DNA of 64,000 bases, taken from positions 1 to 64,000 of the forward strand of contig NZ_JOCB01000028.1 of assembly GCF_000718775.1 (NCBI RefSeq). Direction: 5' to 3'. Below are positions 1-7,735 of the stretch, in pieces; positions within the stretch are counted from its first letter, which is position 1, and each line of letters begins with the position of its first letter. The translations under genes were made by a program, and so were the position numbers. The notes under the pieces are model-generated. The model was not told where the DNA came from. It saw only the letters and a program-made list of their open reading frames with translations, and ran no database searches. Source of the stretch: Streptomyces sp. NRRL S-31. Its GTDB lineage: Bacteria; Actinomycetota; Actinomycetes; Streptomycetales; Streptomycetaceae.

Positions 1-1
1 C

Positions 2-1051
2 CGGGCGGGTGCCCGCGCCGCCGGGGAGCGACAGCGGCCGACCGCCGGGGACGCGCCGGGCGGGGCGGGGACGGCAACGACGAGGGGTGTACGGGCGGCC
101 CCCGGGACGACCGGCGTGCGGGATGCGGCGGAGGTGACCGGAGCGGTCGGTGTCCGGGGTGCGCCGGGGGTTGCCGGTGCCCCGGGTGCGGGGGAGGCGC
201 CGGGGACGGCCGGTGTCCGGGGCGAGGTGGAGGCGCCGGGGACCGCCGGTGTCCGGGGTGCGGCGGAGGTGACGCAGGCGGTCGGCGCCGCCGGCCGTAC
301 CGGTACCGTGCCGGGGACCGGGCGGGGCGGGGATCCCGGCCGGGCGGCGGCGCCCGGCGGCGGTGACGTCCGGCAGGACGGCCGGGGGCTGGCCCGGGCC
401 GCCGTCCGGCTCGACGCGGCGGCCGTCGAGGAGCGGCTGGAGACCGCCGTCACCCGCTACGGCGTCGTGACCGCCTGGCAGGAGGTGATGGTGCCGACCC
501 TGCACGCCGTGGGCCGCAGATGGGCCTCGACGGGGGACCGGTACGTCGTCGTCGAACACCTGCTGGCCTGGCACGTCTCGACCACCCTGCGCCGCCACAC
601 CCGGCGGCCCGCGACGACGCCCACGGCCGCCGGGGCGGGACCCGTGCTGCTCGCCTGCGTCCCCGGTGAGCAGCACACCCTCCCGCTGGAGGCGCTCAAC
701 GCCGCACTGAGCCACCTCGGCGTCCCGACCCGCATGTTCGGCGCCGCGGTGCCGGCGGACGCGCTCCTGACGGCGGTACGGCGGCTGGGCCCGGCCGCCG
801 TGGTGCTGTGGGCGCAGGCCCGCTCCACCGCGAACCTGCCGCTGGCCGAGCACGTCGCCGCCTCCGAGTGGGGCGTCAAGGGCGCCCGTACCCAGCCGCT
901 GACGATGCTCGGCGGCCCCGGCTGGGCCGGCCGGCCCAGCCGGGGCATGCTCCGCCCCACCACCCTGTCCGAGGCCCTCGGCACACTGGCCGCCGGCTAT
1001 GGGGCCGTACCGCCCGCCGCCCCGCTCAGTCGCGGCCGCGGGCCCGCCTGA
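2..1051 (+). CDS. B12-binding light-responsive regulator, LitR/CarH type (5' end outside window)
   Basis: Probable adenosylcobalamin-dependent photosensory repressor, of which only the C-terminal part is seen. The frame is open back to base 2, so a MerR-type DNA-binding domain probably lies upstream of the window. Counted from the GTG at 116, residues 1-90 are a Gly/Ala/Pro/Val-rich repetitive linker. A helical domain follows with Trp136 and Glu147-His148, which resembles the CarH W-x9-EH motif but has one more residue between. Next is a Rossmann-like cobalamin domain with Glu185-x-His187, the CarH-type replacement for DxHxxG; the His would be the lower cobalt ligand. It converges on a photolyase gene and overlaps it by 26 bp. 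The pairing with phr supports a role in light response. Family call is firm; light sensing is inferred. Confidence 0.72.
   Translation, partial: RAGARAAGERQRPTAGDAPGGAGTATTRGVRAAPGTTGVRDAAEVTGAVGVRGAPGVAGAPGAGEAPGTAGVRGEVEAPGTAGVRGAAEVTQAVGAAGRTGTVPGTGRGGDPGRAAAPGGGDVRQDGRGLARAAVRLDAAAVEERLETAVTRYGVVTAWQEVMVPTLHAVGRRWASTGDRYVVVEHLLAWHVSTTLRRHTRRPATTPTAAGAGPVLLACVPGEQHTLPLEALNAALSHLGVPTRMFGAAVPADALLTAVRRLGPAAVVLWAQARSTANLPLAEHVAASEWGVKGARTQPLTMLGGPGWAGRPSRGMLRPTTLSEALGTLAAGYGAVPPAAPLSRGRGPA
116..300 (+). repeat. Degenerate G-rich tandem repeats in regulator linker
   Basis: Units built around CCGGTGTCCGGGGTGCG and GGCGCCGGGGAC recur several times. They encode repeated GVRG, EAPGTAG and AEVT blocks in the linker ahead of the B12 domain. 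The copies are imperfect. The stretch is a likely site of slippage and length variation between strains. Confidence 0.6.
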
Positions 1052-2396
1052 ACCGGGCCAGCCCGTCGGCGAGGCCGACGACCGGGTCCGGGTACGCGCC
1101 GGTCCGCGCCCGGTCCGCCTCCGTGAGCTTCCACGGCTCGTGCACCGCCCCGCCCGGGACGTCCGCCAGCTCGGGCACCCAGCGCCGGACGTACACGCCG
1201 TCGGGATCGTGCCGCCTGGCCTGGGTGACCGGGTTCAGGACCCGGTTCGGCCGGGTGTCCGTGCCGGTGCCCGCGACCCACTGCCAGTTCAGCTGGTTGT
1301 TGGCCAGGTCCCCGTCGACCAGCAGCTCCAGGAAGTGCCGGGCCCCCACGCGCCAGTCGACGTACAGCGTCTTCGCCAGGAAGCTCGCGGTGAGCAGCCG
1401 GGCCCGGTTGTGCATCCACCCCTCGTGGCGCAGCTGGCGCATCCCCGCGTCGACCACCGGATAGCCGGTACGTCCCTCCCGCCACGCCTCGATGTCGTCC
1501 CGGGCCGTCCGCTCGGACCGCCAGCGGTCGTGCCGGGTGCGGTAGTCGGCACCGGCCGCGCCGGGCCGGGCCGCGAGCACCTGGCGGTGGAAGTCCCGCC
1601 AGGCGATCTGCCGTACGAACGCCTCCGCCCCCGGACCACCCGCCCGGCGCGCACGCCGGACCAGTTCGACGGGGGACAGCGTGCCGAAGTGCAGGTGCGG
1701 GGAGAGCCGGGAGGTCGCGTCCCCGGCCAGGTCGTCGTGCCGGTCCGCGTAGCCGGCCGCACCGGAGCGCAGCCAGGCGGCGAGCCGCTTCCGGCCGGCC
1801 GTCTCGCCGCCTTCGGCCAGCCCCGGCGAGACGCCCGCCGGCGCGGCCCGGGACGGCAGTTCCTCCGATCCGACGCCGGGCGGCACGCCGATCGCGCGCG
1901 GCGCGCGGAGCACGTCCCGCGGCGGCTGCCCCGACCACTGCCGGAAGTACGGCGTGAACACCGCGAAGTGGTCCGAGGAGGCGGGGGTCACCGTGCCGGG
2001 CGCCACCGCGGTGGTCACGTTCTCGTGGACGTGCAGCCGCCGCCCGCCGGCCTCCAGGGCGCGCCGCAGCCGCCGCTCCCGCAGCCGGGCGTAGCCGCTC
2101 GCGTCGGCCGCCATGTGCACCTCGTCGGCATCCGCCTCCGCGGCCACCGCGCACACCTCCTCGACGACGTCGCCGGAGCGCACCACCAGCCGCCCGCCCC
2201 GCGCGCGCAGCCCGGCGTCCAGGTCCCGCAGGCAGTCGGCGAGGAACGCCAGCCGGTTGGGCGCCGCGAAGCCGTCCGTCCCGCGGTCGCGCACGAAGAG
2301 CGGGACGACCTGGCGGCCGCCGTCCAGCGCCGCCCGCAGCGGCGGGTGGTCGTGCAGACGCAGATCGGCGGTGAACAGGACGACCGAGACGTACAT
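1026..2396 (-). CDS. phr: Deoxyribodipyrimidine photolyase
   Basis: Light-driven repair of cyclobutane pyrimidine dimers using FAD and an antenna cofactor. The 456-residue product has the N-terminal antenna domain (TADLRLHDHPPL, residues about 9-20). The C-terminal FAD domain has the family blocks YPVVDAGMRQL, the WMHNRAR segment and NNQLNWQWVAGTG near the end. The start at 2396 gives the usual first beta strand (MYVSVVLF); the frame stays open further upstream but that extension lies inside the neighbouring gene and is not photolyase-like. It lies 68 bp downstream of the SDR gene on the same strand, so the two are probably one operon. It converges on the B12-binding regulator gene, an arrangement that fits light induction. 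Confidence 0.95.
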   Translation of the reverse strand: MYVSVVLFTADLRLHDHPPLRAALDGGRQVVPLFVRDRGTDGFAAPNRLAFLADCLRDLDAGLRARGGRLVVRSGDVVEEVCAVAAEADADEVHMAADASGYARLRERRLRRALEAGGRRLHVHENVTTAVAPGTVTPASSDHFAVFTPYFRQWSGQPPRDVLRAPRAIGVPPGVGSEELPSRAAPAGVSPGLAEGGETAGRKRLAAWLRSGAAGYADRHDDLAGDATSRLSPHLHFGTLSPVELVRRARRAGGPGAEAFVRQIAWRDFHRQVLAARPGAAGADYRTRHDRWRSERTARDDIEAWREGRTGYPVVDAGMRQLRHEGWMHNRARLLTASFLAKTLYVDWRVGARHFLELLVDGDLANNQLNWQWVAGTGTDTRPNRVLNPVTQARRHDPDGVYVRRWVPELADVPGGAVHEPWKLTEADRARTGAYPDPVVGLADGLARFRRARGRD

Positions 2397-2464
2397 GGCG
2401 CGGCTCCGGGACGAGGACGGGGACACCGGACAGTTCCGGTCCGGCGGGCCCGGCGGATGCGGGG

Positions 2465-3973
2465 TCAGCGGGCGGAGGCCGAGCCCCGCCGGGCCGCCGC
2501 CCTGGCGATGTTGCGGGCCATCCCGCCGAAGACCACGGCGTGGAAGGGGGAGACCCCCCACCAGTAGGCGTGGCCCAGCAGCCCGTGCGGGTGGAACAGG
2601 GCCCGCTGGCGGTACCGGCTGCGGCCGGGCCCGTCCGGTTCCGCGCACATCTCCAGCCAGGCCAGCCCGGGCAGCCGCATCTCCGCCCGCAGCCGCAGCA
2701 GGTGGCCGCGCTCGATCTCCTCCACCCGCCAGAAGTCCAGCGAGTCGCCCGCCCGCAGCCGCTCGGCGTCCCGCCGGCCCCGGCGCAGGCCGACCCCGCC
2801 GATGAGCCGGTCCAGCCAGCCGCGCAGGCTCCAGGCGAGCGGGAAGGAGTACCAGCCGTGCTCCCCGCCGACGCCCTCGATCACCCGCCACAGCTCGTGC
2901 GCCGGGGCGTCCACCGACGTCTCGCGGTGGTCGGTGTAGAGGCTGCCGCCGGCCCAGTCGGGGTCGGTGGGCAGCGGGTCGCTGGGCGCGCCGGGCACCG
3001 CGGCGGACGACCAGCGGGTGATCACCCGCGCCTCGCGCACCCGGCGCAGGGCCAGCCGTACCGCCTGGTCGAAGCCGAGCGGATGCCCCGGCGGATCGGG
3101 CACGTACCGGGTGATGTCGTGCTCGTGGCAGACCACCTCGTGGCGCAGCGACTCGGTCAGCGGCCGTGCGATGGAGGCCGGGACAGGCGTGACCAGCCCC
3201 ACCCAGTGGCTGGACAGGCCGGGGGTGAGGACCGGCACGGGCAGGATGAGCCGGCGGGGGAGCCCCGCGATCCGCGCGTACCGGATCATCATGTCCCGGT
3301 ACGTCAGGACGTCCGGGCCGCCGATGTCGAAGGTCCGGTTCACGTCGTCCGGCAGGCCCGCGGCACCGACCAGCAGCCGCAGCACGTCCCGTACGGCGAT
3401 GGGCTGGATGCGGGTGTGCACCCAGCTGGGCGTGACCATCACCGGCAGGCGCTCGGTGAGGTAGCGCAGCATCTCGAAGGAGGCCGAACCCGAGCCGATG
3501 ATCACGGCGGCGCGCAGCACGGCGGTCGGCACCCCCGAGGCCAGCAGGATGCGGCCGACCTCGGCCCGGGACCTCAGGTGCGGGGAGAGCCGCTCGTCGG
3601 GCACCCCGGCGGGGACCAGACCGCCGAGGTACACGATGCGCCGGACGCCCGCCGCCTTCGCCGCCTCCCCGAAGACGCGGGCGGCGCGGCGGTCGGTCTC
3701 CTCGAAGTCCTCGCCGCTGCCGAGCGCGTGCACCAGGTAGTACGCCACGTCGACGTCCCGCATCGCCTCCGCGACCGAGCCGGCGTCCGTGACGTCGCCC
3801 CGGACCACCTCCGCGTCCCGCGCCCAGGGGTGGTCACGCAGCTTGGCGGGGGTGCGGGCCAGGCAGCGCACCCGGTGCCCGGCGGCCAGCAGCTCGGGCA
3901 CCAGCCGGCCGCCGATGTAGCCCGTGGCACCGGTCACCAGGCAGCGCAGCCCGTCCGTCGCGTCGTCGTTCAT
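2465..3973 (-). CDS. SDR family NAD(P)-binding protein with C-terminal DUF2867
   Basis: A 502-residue two-domain protein. The N-terminal half is an atypical short-chain dehydrogenase/epimerase fold with the nucleotide loop GATGYIGG near residue 13 and the YYLVHALG segment. The C-terminal third, from about residue 330, is a DUF2867/SRPBCC-like domain (SLYTDHRETSVDAPAHELW). It resembles E. coli YbjT-type proteins; the substrate is unknown. The start at 3973 has GAAGG about 11 bases upstream. An ATG at 4021 would add 16 residues but lacks a ribosome binding site. It is the first gene of a probable operon with photolyase. Genes of this family often sit beside photolyases in actinomycetes, so a light-induced accessory role is likely but unproven. 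Confidence 0.85.
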   Translation of the reverse strand: MNDDATDGLRCLVTGATGYIGGRLVPELLAAGHRVRCLARTPAKLRDHPWARDAEVVRGDVTDAGSVAEAMRDVDVAYYLVHALGSGEDFEETDRRAARVFGEAAKAAGVRRIVYLGGLVPAGVPDERLSPHLRSRAEVGRILLASGVPTAVLRAAVIIGSGSASFEMLRYLTERLPVMVTPSWVHTRIQPIAVRDVLRLLVGAAGLPDDVNRTFDIGGPDVLTYRDMMIRYARIAGLPRRLILPVPVLTPGLSSHWVGLVTPVPASIARPLTESLRHEVVCHEHDITRYVPDPPGHPLGFDQAVRLALRRVREARVITRWSSAAVPGAPSDPLPTDPDWAGGSLYTDHRETSVDAPAHELWRVIEGVGGEHGWYSFPLAWSLRGWLDRLIGGVGLRRGRRDAERLRAGDSLDFWRVEEIERGHLLRLRAEMRLPGLAWLEMCAEPDGPGRSRYRQRALFHPHGLLGHAYWWGVSPFHAVVFGGMARNIARAAARRGSASAR

Positions 3974-4163
3974 CGCCCGCAGGCCCTTCGTGTCGATGGC
4001 CCCCCAGACACGACTTCCCACCCGGAGGAGCCCGTGGATGCGTCCCTCACCGGAACGGCGGCACCCCGGGACTCGGTGACATGTCCTCGCCGATGCGGGG
4101 CAAGCGGATCAGTACATGACGTACATTCCGACCGGGTCGGTGTCGCAGGAGGTGGCCGCCGTC

Positions 4164-4340
4164 ATGAGTGCGAAGGTGTTGGAGCGTTTTCCCGCAGGGT
4201 CCCCGCGTGGATCGTGGCCGGCGGAGGAGTACGCGGCGGCCCGGCGGGCCGAGGGGGAGCCGGCCACCGTGGTGATGGACCTGAAGTCGGACGCGTTCCT
4301 CGTGGTGGTCGAGGGGCCGGAGGACGCCCACCGCGCCTGA
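4164..4340 (+). CDS. Small conserved-looking hypothetical protein
   Basis: A 58-residue protein with no recognised domain. The start at 4164 is chosen because AGGAGG lies 11 bases upstream; an in-frame ATG at 4116 would add 16 residues. The C-terminal half (WPAEEYAAARRAEGEPATVV, then MDLKSDAFLVVV) has clear Streptomyces codon bias and alternating hydrophobic residues like a beta strand. It looks like a real soluble small protein. It is transcribed away from the photolyase operon and has no obvious partner. Function unknown. Confidence 0.55.
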   Translation: MSAKVLERFPAGSPRGSWPAEEYAAARRAEGEPATVVMDLKSDAFLVVVEGPEDAHRA

Positions 4341-4349
4341 AACCGGCGG

Positions 4350-4990
4350 TCACGCCGGCTCCCGCGCCCGGCGCGCGAACACGGCGCGCAGGTCCCGCAC
4401 CGCCCGCGGCGCCGGGTCCGCGCGCCGGCGCTGGAGCGTCGGCACCACCCGGGCGGTGTCGTCGGCGAGCGGCCGGATGGTGATCGCACCGGACCGCCCG
4501 GCGGGTCCCCGGACACGGAAGTCCGGCCGCCGGCGCGGTGGTTCGGTGCCCTCCATGTCCGCCGGCGTGTCGTCGCCCGCCAGGTGGGGGACGGGGCCGA
4601 GGTCGAAACCGCCCTCCGTCAGCCCGCGCCGGATGTCCGGCTGCCGCGCGCCCACCGCCTCCACCCGGATGACCGGACGCGTCGCCCGGGACTCCCGCAC
4701 CACGGCGATCCGCGGCGGCACGATCGCCGCGTCCACCGTGCCGACCCGCGCCGTACGGCTGATGCGGTGCCGCTCGCCGGCCGCCGTCCGCGGTCGGCCC
4801 ACCCCTCCAGGAGACCGGCGATGTCCGGCAGCGGCTCCCGCTCCGCGGCGCTCATCGACGCGCCCGAGCGCCTGCGCACCAGTAGGTCCACGCCCGGTTC
4901 CCGCTCCGGAGCGCGGACGGTCTCGCTCAACGCGGGCCGGGACGGCCGTACTTCGTGGGCCGCCCGGCGCGGCGAACCGAGCCGGGTCAT
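4350..4990 (-). pseudogene. Decayed LysR-family regulator gene
   Basis: Two minus-strand frames together read as one LysR protein. The frame ending at 4619 holds helix-turn-helix remains (RPALSETVRAPEREPGVDLL, at about 4870-4940). The frame ending at 4350 holds the effector domain (VGTVDAAIVPPRIAVVRES, then GLTEGGFDLGPV and RDLRAVFARR). The reading must change frame at about 4780-4820. No normal start or first helix is recognisable. It lies next to, and is read away from, the sulfur leader peptide, so it may once have regulated that locus. A CysB-like role would be speculation. Confidence 0.7.
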
Positions 4991-5123
4991 GGCCGCTGTG
5001 CATTCCGGTTGTTCGGTCCGCACCGCCGCGGAATGCGCCGCAAACGCCGTGACGTTCAAGGGTTTTCCTGTCACGCCTCGGTGAATTCCAATGGTCCGGG
5101 ATACGAGACCGGTCGGGTTTTCC

Positions 5124-5153
5124 TTGACGGCCGTCACCGGCTGCTGCCACGAT
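5124..5153 (+). promoter_or_regulatory. Promoter of the leaderless sulfur leader peptide
   Basis: TTGACG (5124-5129), an 18-base spacer and CACGAT (5148-5153) form a good vegetative actinobacterial promoter. The expected transcription start is at 5160-5161, on the ATG of the leader peptide, so the transcript would be leaderless. That agrees with the absence of a Shine-Dalgarno sequence. Confidence 0.65.
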
Positions 5154-5160
5154 CGACGGC

Positions 5161-5244
5161 ATGACTATGCGACTGGACCTCACGCGGCGACGCCATGTCG
5201 ACCTCGCGCGCGTCTCCAGCGCCTCCTGTTGCCCCGCGGCCTGA
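5161..5244 (+). CDS. Cysteine-responsive leader peptide (27 aa)
   Basis: The 27-residue ORF runs from the ATG at 5161 to the TGA at 5242-5244. It contains the block RRRHVDLARVSSASCC, which matches the actinobacterial leader-peptide pattern R-R-H-V-D-L-x-R-V-x-S-x-x-C-C found ahead of sulfur-assimilation genes. The adjacent TGT TGC codons near the end are the expected sensing codons. Translation stalling at low cysteine would affect downstream transcription, as described for polycysteine leaderless ORFs in mycobacteria. Here it precedes ssuE/ssuD-type genes by about 0.6 kb. It is too short for ordinary gene calling. The family match is strong; the mechanism at this locus is inferred. Confidence 0.82.
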   Translation: MTMRLDLTRRRHVDLARVSSASCCPAA

Positions 5245-5484
5245 AACCGCCGCGTTGCGTCCCCTTTCCGGGCTTCCCCGGCGCGCCTGATTGCCCCTGT
5301 TTTCCCGTCCGGGATTCCGCGTGCCCGAAAGCCGTCGTGCATTTCGCGCAGCAGGAGTTCCGCATGCCCGCAGCACCCGTGAAATGCGCCTACCGGGTTC
5401 CCGGCGGCCCGGAACCCGGCGCCCGGCGGACGGCGGACGGCGGCCGGCCGACCGGGTCTTGGGCGGGGACTCGTCCCACGGCGA
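5245..5484 (+). other. Leader-to-operon spacer with possible attenuator hairpin
   Basis: No convincing gene is seen here. A perfect 9-bp inverted repeat, CCGGGTTCC (5393-5401) and GGAACCCGG (5411-5419), has a 9-base loop. It could be the attenuator or anti-attenuator of the upstream leader peptide, although no U-run follows it. Confidence 0.4.
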
Positions 5485-5509
5485 GTGCTTCACCTCGAGT
5501 GCTTCACCT
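5482..5509 (+). repeat. Perfect 14-bp tandem duplication
   Basis: CGAGTGCTTCACCT occurs twice in direct succession (5482-5495 and 5496-5509). Because 14 is not a multiple of 3, the duplication shifts the frame. Without it, the upstream frame (GGDSSHGECF) would run on into the ORF that continues to 5751. Confidence 0.85.
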
Positions 5510-5754
5510 ACGGCGGGTACCTCTCCCACGGTGGGGACTTCGACGGGGCCGCCGATCCGATCGCGGGTGCCCGCGCCGTCACGGAGGCCGACGCCGAGGC
5601 GGTCGAGTGCTTCGGCCGGCACGTGCCGTCCCTCGTCCGTGAGCCGGAGGGCACCCGTCGGCCGGAGGGCACCCGTCAGCGAGAGGGCGCCCGTCGGCCG
5701 GAGGGCGTCCGCCCGGACCCCGCGCCGGAAGCCGTTCCCGCCCACGCCTGACCA
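5485..5754 (+). CDS. Hypothetical protein, possibly a remnant
   Basis: An 88-residue frame from a GTG at 5485. The codons have strong G/C third positions, so some coding history is likely. The first part (LECFTYGGYLSHGGDFDG) matches no family I recognise. The second part is an 18-bp tandem repeat giving PEGTRR-like units. There is no ribosome binding site, and the start lies inside the 14-bp duplication. It may be the damaged 3' end of a gene that followed the Cys leader peptide. It ends about 85 bp before the FMN reductase. Low confidence as a functional gene. Confidence 0.3.
5644..5715 (+). repeat. Four 18-bp tandem repeats
   Basis: Four 18-bp units based on CCGGAGGGCACCCGTCGG (5644-5661, 5662-5679, 5680-5697, 5698-5715). 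The first two differ at one position; the last two are more diverged. In frame they encode PEGTRR, PEGTRQ, REGARR and PEGVRP. Confidence 0.8.
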
Positions 5755-5837
5755 CCGGGCCGCCGCCCGCTCCCGACCGTCCTCCCCGGGCACCCGTCCC
5801 GCACGTGTGCCCGGCGCACCTCAGAAACGAGACATCC

Positions 5838-6392
5838 ATGGCCACCGTCCTGTCCGTCTCCGGCAGCCCCTCCGCCTCCTCGCGCACCGGCCGTCTGCTG
5901 CGCCACCTGGACCAGCGGCTCACCGCCCAGGGCCACCAGGTGGTCCCGCTCGACGTCCGCACCATCCCGGCCGAGGCCCTGCTCGGCGCGGACTTCCGGC
6001 ACCCCGCCATCGTCGAGGCCACCGAGCTGTTCGCCCGCGCGGACGGCGTCCTGATCGGCACTCCCATCTACAAGGCGTCGTACTCCGGTGTCCTCAAGGC
6101 GCTGCTGGACCTGCTGCCGCAGTACGCCCTCACCGGCAAGACCGTGCTGCCGCTCGCCACCGGCGGCTCCACCGCCCATGTCCTCGCCATCGACTACGCC
6201 CTGCGCCCGGTGCTGAACTCCATGGGCGCCGCGCACATAGTCCAGGGCTGGTTCACCCTCGACAAGGACATCACCGTGCGGGAGGACGGCTCCGTCACCG
6301 TCGCATCCGCCACCGCGGAGGCGCTGGGACACGTGGTGGACCAGTTCGCCGCCGCCCTGGACCGCACGCCGCTGCTGGCGGCGGCGAGCTGA
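5838..6392 (+). CDS. ssuE: NADPH-dependent FMN reductase, SsuE family
   Basis: Supplies reduced FMN to the alkanesulfonate monooxygenase encoded next. The 184-residue flavodoxin-like protein has the phosphate loop SGSPSASSRTG at residues 7-17, the IGTPIYKASYSGVLKALLD block typical of the family, and the ATGGS segment. The start at 5838 is preferred because the protein then begins with the first beta strand (MATVLSVSG); a GAAACGAG sequence precedes it. SsuD starts 69 bp downstream on the same strand, so co-transcription is very likely. The product is cytoplasmic. The upstream Cys leader peptide suggests induction under sulfur limitation. Confidence 0.9.
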   Translation: MATVLSVSGSPSASSRTGRLLRHLDQRLTAQGHQVVPLDVRTIPAEALLGADFRHPAIVEATELFARADGVLIGTPIYKASYSGVLKALLDLLPQYALTGKTVLPLATGGSTAHVLAIDYALRPVLNSMGAAHIVQGWFTLDKDITVREDGSVTVASATAEALGHVVDQFAAALDRTPLLAAAS

Positions 6393-6461
6393 CGGTCCCG
6401 GCCTCCTGAACCCGCCCCGGCACGGCCTGCTCTAACGGACACACACGAATCGGAGACCCCC

Positions 6462-7601
6462 GTGTCCCTCACCTTCCACTGGTTCCTGCCCACCAATGGT
6501 GACAGCCGCCATGTCGTCGGCGGCGGTCATGGCAGCCCGGCTACCGCCTCCGGTCGCGACCGGCCTCCGACGGTCGCGTATCTGAGCCAGATCGCCCGGG
6601 CCGCCGAGGACCTGGGTTTCGTCGGCGCGCTCACCCCGACCGGTGCCTGGTGCGAGGACGCGTGGCTGACCACCGCCATGGTCAGCCAGCACACCGAACG
6701 GCTGAAGTTCCTGGTCGCGTTCCGGCCCGGCTTCGTCTCGCCCACGCTCGCCGCGCAGATGGCGTCCACCTTCCAGCGGCAGACCGGCGGCCGGCTGCTG
6801 CTGAACGTCGTCACCGGCGGCGAGAGCCACGAGCAGCGCGCCTACGGCGACTTCCTCGACAAGGACGCCCGGTACCGGCGCACCGGTGAGTTCCTGCACA
6901 TCGTGCGGGAGTTGTGGGAGGGCAAGGGCGTCGACCTGCACGGGGAGCACCTGCGGGTCGAGGAGGCGAAGCTCGGCAGGGTGCCCGAGCCGGTGCCCGA
7001 GGTGTACTTCGGCGGCTCCTCGCCGGTCGCGGGCGGGGTCGCGGCCCGGTACGCCGATGTGTACCTCACCTGGGGCGAGCCGCCCGCCCAGGTCGCGGAG
7101 AAGATCGCCTGGGTCAGCGATCTGGCCGCCGGGCACGGCCGTATCCCCCGCTTCGGGATCCGGCTGCACGTCATCACCCGGGACACCGCGGCGCTGGCCT
7201 GGGCGGAGGCGGACCGGCTGCTCGACGGCTTCGACCCGGAGACCGTACGGGCCGTGCAGGAGGGCCTCGGCCGCAGCGAGTCGGAGGGCCAGCGGCGGAT
7301 GCTCGCGCTGCACGGCGGCTCCCGGGACCGGCTGGAGATCCACCCCAATCTGTGGGCCGGCATCGGGCTGGTGCGCGGCGGCGCCGGGACGGCGCTGGTC
7401 GGCAGCCACGAGGAGGTCGCCGACCGGATCGCGGAGTACCACGCCCTCGGCATCGACGAGTTCGTGCTCTCCGGCTATCCACACCTGGAGGAGGCCTACT
7501 GGTTCGGTGAGAACGTCCTGCCCCGGCTCGCCGCGCGGGGACTGTGGACCCACCCGGGCGCGACGGCCGCTTCCGCGGCCCCGGTGCCGTTCGCGGGCTG
7601 A
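6462..7601 (+). CDS. ssuD: FMNH2-dependent alkanesulfonate monooxygenase
   Basis: Bacterial luciferase-fold (LLM) enzyme that cleaves alkanesulfonates to an aldehyde and sulfite for sulfur assimilation. The 379-residue length fits SsuD. N-terminal FHWFLPTNGDSRHV and the later LLNVVTGGESHEQRAYGD and YFGGSSPVA blocks are typical of SsuD. The GTG start at 6462 has GGAG about 8 bases upstream. It follows the FMN reductase and converges on an acyl-CoA-dehydrogenase-like gene. No sulfonate ABC transporter genes (ssuABC) are present in the window, so uptake must be encoded elsewhere. Confidence 0.93.
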   Translation: MSLTFHWFLPTNGDSRHVVGGGHGSPATASGRDRPPTVAYLSQIARAAEDLGFVGALTPTGAWCEDAWLTTAMVSQHTERLKFLVAFRPGFVSPTLAAQMASTFQRQTGGRLLLNVVTGGESHEQRAYGDFLDKDARYRRTGEFLHIVRELWEGKGVDLHGEHLRVEEAKLGRVPEPVPEVYFGGSSPVAGGVAARYADVYLTWGEPPAQVAEKIAWVSDLAAGHGRIPRFGIRLHVITRDTAALAWAEADRLLDGFDPETVRAVQEGLGRSESEGQRRMLALHGGSRDRLEIHPNLWAGIGLVRGGAGTALVGSHEEVADRIAEYHALGIDEFVLSGYPHLEEAYWFGENVLPRLAARGLWTHPGATAASAAPVPFAG

Positions 7602-7735
7602 ACGCACGCGCGGACCGGTCGCCGGGGGCGCGTGCCGGTGCGACGACCCGGGTGTCGGTCGTCCGTTCCGGGGCGGCCGTTCCAGGGCGGGACAACCGGG
7701 CGCGGGCCGGGGCCGGGCGCGGGCCCGTCCGCCGC

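Noticed and set aside
5290..6409. Long plus-strand frame spanning the leader spacer and the FMN reductase gene
   Set aside because: It is out of frame with the reductase and gives an Arg/Pro-rich product; only the short part near the 14-bp duplication is worth attention.
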